In this document: positions 5,581 to 9,400 of the stretch, in pieces
Position numbering within the stretch: the first letter of the stretch is position 1
Layout: each line of letters begins with the position of its first letter
NCBI GenBank assembly: GCA_002333425.1
Contig: DDBL01000182.1
Coordinates: 14,899-24,298, forward strand
Source of the DNA: Leptospiraceae bacterium UBA2033
GTDB taxonomy: Bacteria; Spirochaetota; Leptospiria; Leptospirales; Leptospiraceae
Reading direction: 5' to 3'
DNA: 9,400 bases
Made by a program: the position numbers and the translations under genes
Notes under the pieces: generated by a model
Databases searched by the model: none
What the model was told of the DNA's origin: nothing
What the model saw: the letters and a program-made list of their open reading frames with translations, nothing else

Positions 5581-6615
5581 TTACATATCCCAGAAAAAAT
5601 CTTTATTGGTAAGCGGCAACTCTTCTTTTGTCTCTGTAGATACTTCCTCGAGAGGAAAACTTTCTTCCCCTTGGATAAATCCTATCTGTATTTCAAGGTC
5701 TTTAATTTCTTTTTCCCAGTATTCATCTGTTCCGAAATGGGGAAATGCATTTGGAAAAGAAGGATCAACCCATCTTCGTGCAATCCAAGCAGAATAATGA
5801 ACGTAACGCAGAGCGCGGAGAACTTCGATTAACCGTAAAGAGGAATCATTGAACTCTCTAAATTCTTTATAGCCATCAAGCAAAGCCTCTCGTGCAACTA
5901 TTCCTTCAGCATTTTGCGGTGGAAGAACCATCCAAATATCTTGAACAGCAGGACCAACTAAAAAATCATCAAAGTCTAAAAAGAAAAATCCATTTTCTCC
6001 TTTTAGAATATTTCCCTTGTGACAGTCTCCATGAATTCGAATGAGAGGTTCGTCTCTTAAAAAAGAATCATAAGTATTACAAACTTGATTTACTAGTTCG
6101 GTATATTTTTTTTGGAGGCTAATGGGTATAAACTCATTCTGAATTAAAAAATTTAAAGTTTCTATTCCATATTTAGTAGATGTGAGGTGAATTCTATGTT
6201 TTGCAACAGAAGATGCGCCTACGTTGTGTAATCTCCCCAAATAACGACCGAGCATTTGCAACTCATCAAAAGAAAGTTCTTCGGGTGCACGTCCACCTGT
6301 CCGATTCCATATCGCACAATAAATTCCAGCTTTTTCAAATAAACTTTGTCCTTGGAAAATACGAGGAGCACAAACAGGAATTTCATTTTCTTGTAGGTCA
6401 AATAAAAACTTATGTTCTTCTAAGATTTGCTCTTTCGTCCAACGTCCCGGGCGATAGAATTTTACGACTAGATTTTCACCCTCTTCTAATTTAACACTGT
6501 AAACTCTGTTCTCCAAACTATTTAGTGCAAAACAATGACCAGTCGGTATAAGCCCAAGACTTTCTACCAATTGTAAAATAACATCAGGAGTTAAATTATA
6601 AAAATTTTCATTCAT
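5581..6615 (-). CDS. srkA: SrkA/RdoA-type Ser/Thr stress-response kinase
   Basis: A 344-residue cytoplasmic kinase of the YihE/SrkA (RdoA) family, related to aminoglycoside and choline kinases; in E. coli it helps cells survive envelope and oxidative stress. Visible in order: VVKFYRPGRW (50-59, ATP-binding Lys52), EHKFLFDLQENEIPVCAP (67-84), HGDCHKGNIL (195-204, catalytic Asp197, Mg-binding Asn202), FLDFDDF (212-218, Mg-binding Asp214), and the family-typical C-terminus LRALRYVHYSAWIARRWVDPSFP. E. coli SrkA has 328 residues; the extra length here is an acidic tail (about 315-344). The start is ATG with GGAG 6 bases upstream. It lies 75 bp downstream of holB and 59 bp before the metalloprotease-like lipoprotein, so the latter could be co-expressed. 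Its protein targets are unknown. Confidence 0.93.
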   Translation of the reverse strand: MNENFYNLTPDVILQLVESLGLIPTGHCFALNSLENRVYSVKLEEGENLVVKFYRPGRWTKEQILEEHKFLFDLQENEIPVCAPRIFQGQSLFEKAGIYCAIWNRTGGRAPEELSFDELQMLGRYLGRLHNVGASSVAKHRIHLTSTKYGIETLNFLIQNEFIPISLQKKYTELVNQVCNTYDSFLRDEPLIRIHGDCHKGNILKGENGFFFLDFDDFLVGPAVQDIWMVLPPQNAEGIVAREALLDGYKEFREFNDSSLRLIEVLRALRYVHYSAWIARRWVDPSFPNAFPHFGTDEYWEKEIKDLEIQIGFIQGEESFPLEEVSTETKEELPLTNKDFFWDM

Positions 6616-6677
6616 CCCTATCTCCCCGTTTTCAAAATGAAATTGTCAATTTATCCATAAGTTTTCATTTTATTCAT

Positions 6678-6699
6678 CGTAGTAAAAATTTTACTCACG
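6678..6699 (-). promoter_or_regulatory. Inverted repeat at the holB stop codon
   Basis: AGTAAAA (6681-6687) and TTTTACT (6689-6695) form a perfect dyad around one base. Skipping C6696, the pairing extends by three more bases (CGT 6678-6680 with ACG 6697-6699). In RNA this gives about an 8-bp stem with a 5-base loop and one bulge, beginning in the last codons of holB and covering its stop. There is no U-run behind it, so a strong intrinsic terminator is unlikely. An mRNA-stabilising or partly terminating hairpin between holB and the kinase gene, or a protein site, is possible. Confidence 0.35.
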
Positions 6700-7623
6700 T
6701 GTAAATTTATGAAATAAGTCACTGAGTAAAAAATTTTCTAGTCCAGGAATATTTTTATGTAATTGAAGTTTGAAATGATAGAGATACTCAATCTTAGGAA
6801 TGTTTTCTTCTAGTCCTTCTTTACTAAGTTCATAAATCATAATGGTAGATACTAATTCTAAAAATTCAGTGTAATTAAAATCTTCTGTCCACTCAGGGTG
6901 GTCGTCTTTGTATTCCCTGATCCAGTTTTCTAATTGTAAAAGTAAAATAGAATCTTTTAAGTTTTTGGAAATCATTTCGCGGGTAAGAGTAATTACCTCG
7001 CTTGGAATTTCATAAGGAATTAAACTTCCTCCAAAAAAATCTTCGCGGTAAAGCTCTAGGTCGGCACTTAGACTTTGTAAAACTTGTTTGTTTAAGTAAT
7101 GAAATGGAATACAAATTGCGCGGCTAATGATAGTTTGCTTTAATTTATTCAAATCATCTACTATAAATATAAACCTAGAATGAGAAGGAGGCTCTTCGAG
7201 GGACTTTAAAAGAGCAGATTCTGCTTCATTATTAATAAGACTTGCATCAGGAAAAAGTATAATTCTGTATTTGGAAAGATGAGGTCTATAATTGAGTCGC
7301 CTGTTCTGTAGCCAACGCACTGTAAACTCAGCCGGATCTTTGTCGTCTCCAATTGCAATTCTCTGGTTCACAGGAAATACAATGTAATCGGGATGTTGAT
7401 TTGCAAAAAATGACTTGCAGGACTGGCAAATATCACAAGCCGTTCCATGCAGACAGAGAACATGTCTAGAAAATCTTTCGGCTAATGCCCATTTACCAAC
7501 GCTTGATGGTCCGTAAAAAACTAAAAGTGGTGGAATTTTGTGAGGAGATTTTACATAATGCTGAATGTATTGGAGGGCGGTGTCTTGTCCCTGAATTTCC
7601 TCAATACTAAAATACTTTCCCAT
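6691..7623 (-). CDS. holB: DNA polymerase III clamp-loader subunit delta'
   Basis: A 310-residue AAA+ clamp-loader subunit that, with DnaX and delta, opens the beta sliding clamp and loads it onto primed DNA at the fork. Evidence: P-loop-like GPSSVGKW (38-45); the four zinc-binding cysteines C57-x5-C63-x2-C66-x2-C69, followed by HPDY; RIILFPDASLINNEAESALLKSLEEPP (120-146), the signature delta'/DnaX segment; and TIISRA (164-169), where most relatives have SRC. The Lys of the P-loop is followed by Trp instead of Ser/Thr, so ATP hydrolysis is unlikely, as is usual for delta', which acts as a stator. The Arg of the SR motif, which serves a neighbouring ATP site, is kept. No Shine-Dalgarno is visible. 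The ATG overlaps the stop of the upstream membrane-protein gene (TAATG), so translation is probably coupled. Confidence 0.92.
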   Translation of the reverse strand: MGKYFSIEEIQGQDTALQYIQHYVKSPHKIPPLLVFYGPSSVGKWALAERFSRHVLCLHGTACDICQSCKSFFANQHPDYIVFPVNQRIAIGDDKDPAEFTVRWLQNRRLNYRPHLSKYRIILFPDASLINNEAESALLKSLEEPPSHSRFIFIVDDLNKLKQTIISRAICIPFHYLNKQVLQSLSADLELYREDFFGGSLIPYEIPSEVITLTREMISKNLKDSILLLQLENWIREYKDDHPEWTEDFNYTEFLELVSTIMIYELSKEGLEENIPKIEYLYHFKLQLHKNIPGLENFLLSDLFHKFTRE

Positions 7624-8012
7624 TATTTTAAAAGTTGGTTTAGATTTTGAATCGTTTTTCTTTGGGAGTAGAGGATATATCCGAGTAACCCCAAAATCAG
7701 CATTAGTCCAAGACCGTAAACCAAGTTCAAACTTTTTAAACGAGTTTGTTCTTCTTCGATTGCTTTGATATTTTCTAGGTGTGAAATTAGTAAATAAAAT
7801 TTATCAATATTAGGATATTCTTTCTTCGCTGTTCCTCGAATTTGAGTGATTAATTCTGCTGCATCAGTTTTGTTTAATTTTGCAATCGTATTAAACGCTT
7901 GGGATTCGCCCATATTTAAAAGTTCTTCAGCAGTTACTTTTCTTTTTTGTTCCTGAGAAAATAACAAAAAAGGCAGTAAAATTAATATAATAGTAATAAC
8001 ATTTTTTTTCAT
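7623..8012 (-). CDS. Small membrane protein encoded upstream of holB, unknown function
   Basis: I do not recognise this protein. Starting at the ATG at 8012 it has 129 residues: MKKNVITIILILLPFLLFSQ is a clear signal peptide, followed by a soluble helical region of about 60 residues rich in Glu, Lys, Asn and Leu, then one membrane span (LNLVYGLGLMLILGLLGYILY) near the C-terminus and a short basic tail. This predicts a periplasmic helical domain held to the inner membrane by a C-terminal anchor. Another in-frame ATG at 8033 would add MNWNQLT before the signal peptide; it has no ribosome-binding site and would spoil the N-terminal signal, so the inner start is preferred, although its own GGA is rather far (11 bases). 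An A8 run immediately follows the start. It is the first gene of the minus-strand cluster and overlaps holB by one base. Confidence 0.65.
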   Translation of the reverse strand: MKKNVITIILILLPFLLFSQEQKRKVTAEELLNMGESQAFNTIAKLNKTDAAELITQIRGTAKKEYPNIDKFYLLISHLENIKAIEEEQTRLKSLNLVYGLGLMLILGLLGYILYSQRKTIQNLNQLLK

Positions 8013-8059
8013 AGTTAGTTGATTCCAGTTCATCTAAGTTATTTTATAAGTCAAGTAAT

Positions 8060-8065
8060 ATCATA
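8060..8065 (-). promoter_or_regulatory. Possible -10 element for the membrane protein-holB transcript
   Basis: TATGAT on the minus strand matches five of six -10 consensus bases and lies about 48 bases before the preferred start of the membrane-protein gene. No convincing -35 sequence is spaced correctly, so this is weak. TATAAA at about 8042-8047 (minus) is an alternative. Confidence 0.2.
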
Positions 8066-8111
8066 CTAGGCAAAGACTCTGGACAAATCCAAACTTTTTA
8101 ATCCAACTTTT

Positions 8112-8139
8112 ATTTCAAAACAGTCAAAATTTTTGAAAT
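8112..8139. repeat. 9-bp perfect inverted repeat in the divergent spacer
   Basis: ATTTCAAAA (8112-8120) and TTTTGAAAT (8131-8139) are exact reverse complements separated by 10 bases. Both flanking genes run away from this site, so it cannot be their terminator. An operator or a chance AT-rich dyad are the alternatives. Confidence 0.4.
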
Positions 8140-8146
8140 TATACAT

Positions 8147-8233
8147 CATGAGTAGTTTAAAGGTAACTTTAATAAATAGATGAATAAATTAAAGTTGACT
8201 TTACTTTATTCATATGTAGAGTAAACTACATGA
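8147..8233. promoter_or_regulatory. Nested inverted repeats covering the promoter and start codon of the ATPase gene
   Basis: Several dyads overlap here. (1) A 34-bp near-perfect palindrome at 8180-8213: ATGAATAAA pairs with TTTATTCAT, and inside it TAAAGT pairs with ACTTTA around TG, with one T/C mismatch, giving 15 of 16 possible pairs outside the 2-base centre. (2) TTAAAG-GTAA-CTTTAA at 8157-8172, which matches the core of (1) (TTAAAGTTGACTTTAC, 8189-8204) at 13 of 16 bases; the two centres are 32 bp, about three helical turns, apart. (3) An outer pair: TCATG-AG-TAGTTTA (8147-8159) against TAAACTACATGA (8222-8233), 12 bp with a 2-base bulge, whose right arm contains the ATG. (4) ATGTAG (8214-8219) and CTACAT (8226-8231). 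The layout suggests a dimeric repressor with paired operators, or RNA folding that hides the start codon. Confidence 0.55.
8195..8222 (+). promoter_or_regulatory. Candidate promoter of the ATPase gene
   Basis: TTGACT (8195-8200, five of six to the -35 consensus) and TAGAGT (8217-8222, four of six to the -10) are 16 bases apart. The predicted transcript would begin within a base or two of the ATG at 8230, giving a nearly leaderless message, which agrees with the absence of a good Shine-Dalgarno. The -35 lies at the centre of the 34-bp palindrome, so a protein bound there would block RNA polymerase. Confidence 0.35.
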
Positions 8234-9372
8234 ATAGTGCTGAAAACCGATACCTGAATGAACATATAATAAAAACACTAGAAAAAAAAATGGTTTTTAT
8301 TGGAGGACCAAGACAAGTTGGAAAGACTACACTTAGTTTACAATTCCTCAAACCTGCCAAAACTACTAATCCAAACTATTTAAACTGGGACAACAACACT
8401 GATAAATCCTTAATTCTAAAAAACCAAATTCCCTTTTCTGGAAAAATTACAGTTTTAGACGAAATTCATAAATACAGACTTTGGAGAAATCTACTAAAAG
8501 GGTTGTATGACAAATTTCATACAGAACACAAATTTATAGTAACAGGCTCTGCAAGATTAGATTATTACAGAAGAGGTGGGGATTCATTATTAGGTCGATA
8601 TAGATATTTTCGACTGCATCCATTTACACTTCCAGAATATTCTTCTAATTATAATCAGAAAGATTTAGATACACTTTTGAAATTTGGTGGATTTCCAGAA
8701 CCACTGTTTGAAAAAAATGAAGACAACCATCGAATCTGGATTAGAGACAGAATGGCTAAAGTTGTTTTGGAAGATCTGAGAGATTTAGAAAATGTAAAAG
8801 ATGTAACACTTGCTCTACTCTTGGCAGAAATACTTCCCTCTAAAGTCGGTTCCCCTTTATCTATCAAAAGTATGGTGGAAGATTTACAAGTTTCTATGCC
8901 TACGATTAAACGTTGGTTACAATTACTGGAATGGATGTATTACAGTTATTCAGTTCCTCCGTTTGGTTCTGCTAAAGTTCGCGCTGTCAAAAAATTACAA
9001 AAAGTCTATCTTTGGGATTGGTCACAAGTGGAAGATCCAGGAGCGAGATTTGAAAACATGGTGGCTGGGCATCTTCTAAAATACTGTCACTATATAGAGG
9101 ATACGCAAGGTTATGCGATGCAATTATGTTATTTAAAAGATACCGATGGAAGAGAAATTGATTTTGTGGTTTTAAAAAATAAAAAACCAATCTTTGCAGT
9201 GGAATGTAAAACGGGAGAAAAGAATATTTCCAAACATATTAAATATTTCCAAGAGAGAACAAACATTCCAGCATTCTACCAAGTTCACATGGGAGACAAA
9301 ACTTGGGGAATGCCTCAAACCGGTCGTGTTTTACCTTTTCGTGATTTTTGTAAACAGTTGGGATTAGTTTAA
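8230..9372 (+). CDS. AAA_14/DUF4143 family ATPase with PD-(D/E)XK-like C-terminus
   Basis: A complete 380-residue protein of the widespread bacterial/archaeal ATPase family with an N-terminal AAA_14 domain and a C-terminal DUF4143. Visible: Walker A GPRQVGKTT (26-34), Walker B ITVLDEIH (73-80), sensor-1-like IVTGSARLD (103-111), then FGGFPEPLF (152-160), a winged-helix segment (about 208-235, SIKSMVEDLQVSMPTIKRWL), and a restriction-endonuclease-like core EIDFVV (309-314) with AVECKTGE (323-330), giving Asp311, Glu325 and Lys327 as a possible PD-(D/E)XK site. The biochemical role of the family is not settled; members are often strain-specific, multi-copy and laterally transferred, and may act in DNA-related or conflict systems. 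The start is the only ATG before the conserved N-terminus apart from Met21, which lies directly after an A9 run (8282-8290). No partner toxin, antitoxin or nuclease gene is adjacent in the window; the right neighbour lies outside. Confidence 0.9.
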   Translation: MNSAENRYLNEHIIKTLEKKMVFIGGPRQVGKTTLSLQFLKPAKTTNPNYLNWDNNTDKSLILKNQIPFSGKITVLDEIHKYRLWRNLLKGLYDKFHTEHKFIVTGSARLDYYRRGGDSLLGRYRYFRLHPFTLPEYSSNYNQKDLDTLLKFGGFPEPLFEKNEDNHRIWIRDRMAKVVLEDLRDLENVKDVTLALLLAEILPSKVGSPLSIKSMVEDLQVSMPTIKRWLQLLEWMYYSYSVPPFGSAKVRAVKKLQKVYLWDWSQVEDPGARFENMVAGHLLKYCHYIEDTQGYAMQLCYLKDTDGREIDFVVLKNKKPIFAVECKTGEKNISKHIKYFQERTNIPAFYQVHMGDKTWGMPQTGRVLPFRDFCKQLGLV

Positions 9373-9400
9373 AAATTAATGTAACTACTCAGCATAAGTT

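Noticed and set aside
5800..5825. AACGCAGAGCGCGGAGAA inside the kinase gene resembles the octamer repeat
   Set aside because: It encodes the conserved LRALRYVHY segment of the SrkA family, so the resemblance is best explained by the protein sequence.
5524..5832. Plus-strand frame of about 100 codons opposite the kinase 3' end
   Set aside because: It runs antisense to a conserved kinase, includes the GC-rich octamer repeat, and shows no recognisable protein features.
6621..6649. TTGACA on the minus strand upstream of the kinase as a -35 box
   Set aside because: The position of the matching -10 would be GGGAGA, which is the ribosome-binding site and has no resemblance to a -10 hexamer.
8112..8139. 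Inverted repeat as an intrinsic terminator
   Set aside because: Both neighbouring genes are transcribed away from it, and the 10-base loop and pure AT-rich stem lack the GC core of a terminator.
1..9400. CRISPR array, tRNA, rRNA or insertion sequence
   Set aside because: I found no regularly spaced repeats of suitable size, no cloverleaf-like or rRNA-like sequence, and no transposase or integrase motif.

Overview
The window is about 9.4 kb of AT-rich (roughly one third G+C) bacterial chromosome. It carries nine protein-coding genes, almost no spare DNA, and no rRNA, tRNA, CRISPR array or transposase that I can see. Several genes have clear Shine-Dalgarno sequences (GGAG/AGGA). One predicted lipoprotein has the lipobox LSNC, with Asn just before the Cys, a pattern accepted in spirochaetes but unusual elsewhere. 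Together with the base composition and gene mix this suggests a spirochaete, perhaps of the Leptospira group. That is an inference, not a proven assignment.

Left part (1-4812). A 5'-truncated glycosyltransferase-like gene (+) with a Gly-rich tail converges, with 6 bp between, on a small secreted-protein gene (-). Across a 151-bp divergent spacer lies dinB (+; error-prone DNA polymerase IV with a C-terminal clamp-binding peptide). It is followed by mtnP (+; methylthioadenosine phosphorylase of the methionine/purine salvage pathway, GTG start) and, 34 bp later, by an exported SH3b-domain protein (+) with a tandem 9-bp repeat in its acidic linker.

Middle part (4814-8033), all on the minus strand and read right to left: a small membrane protein, holB (clamp-loader subunit delta', start overlapping the previous stop as TAATG), a SrkA/RdoA-type stress kinase, and a lipoprotein with a full HExxHxxGxxH metzincin zinc-binding motif. 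The first two are almost certainly co-transcribed. The kinase and lipoprotein may be read through or separately expressed. The kinase-lipoprotein junction holds a GC-rich octamer repeat (CACNGAGR x3) that looks like a dispersed intergenic repeat. It appears to supply the lipoprotein's GGAGG ribosome-binding site, placed ideally before an ATA codon rather than before a normal start. The lipoprotein and SH3b genes converge with one base between stop codons.

Right part (8034-9400). A 196-bp divergent spacer with an unusual set of nested inverted repeats precedes a complete AAA_14/DUF4143 ATPase (+) with a PD-(D/E)XK-like C-terminus. This family is often laterally mobile and its cellular role is unclear.

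No complete new defence or mobile system is visible. The most interesting signals are the nested dyads upstream of the ATPase, the lipoprotein's repeat-derived translation start, and the metzincin lipoprotein itself.
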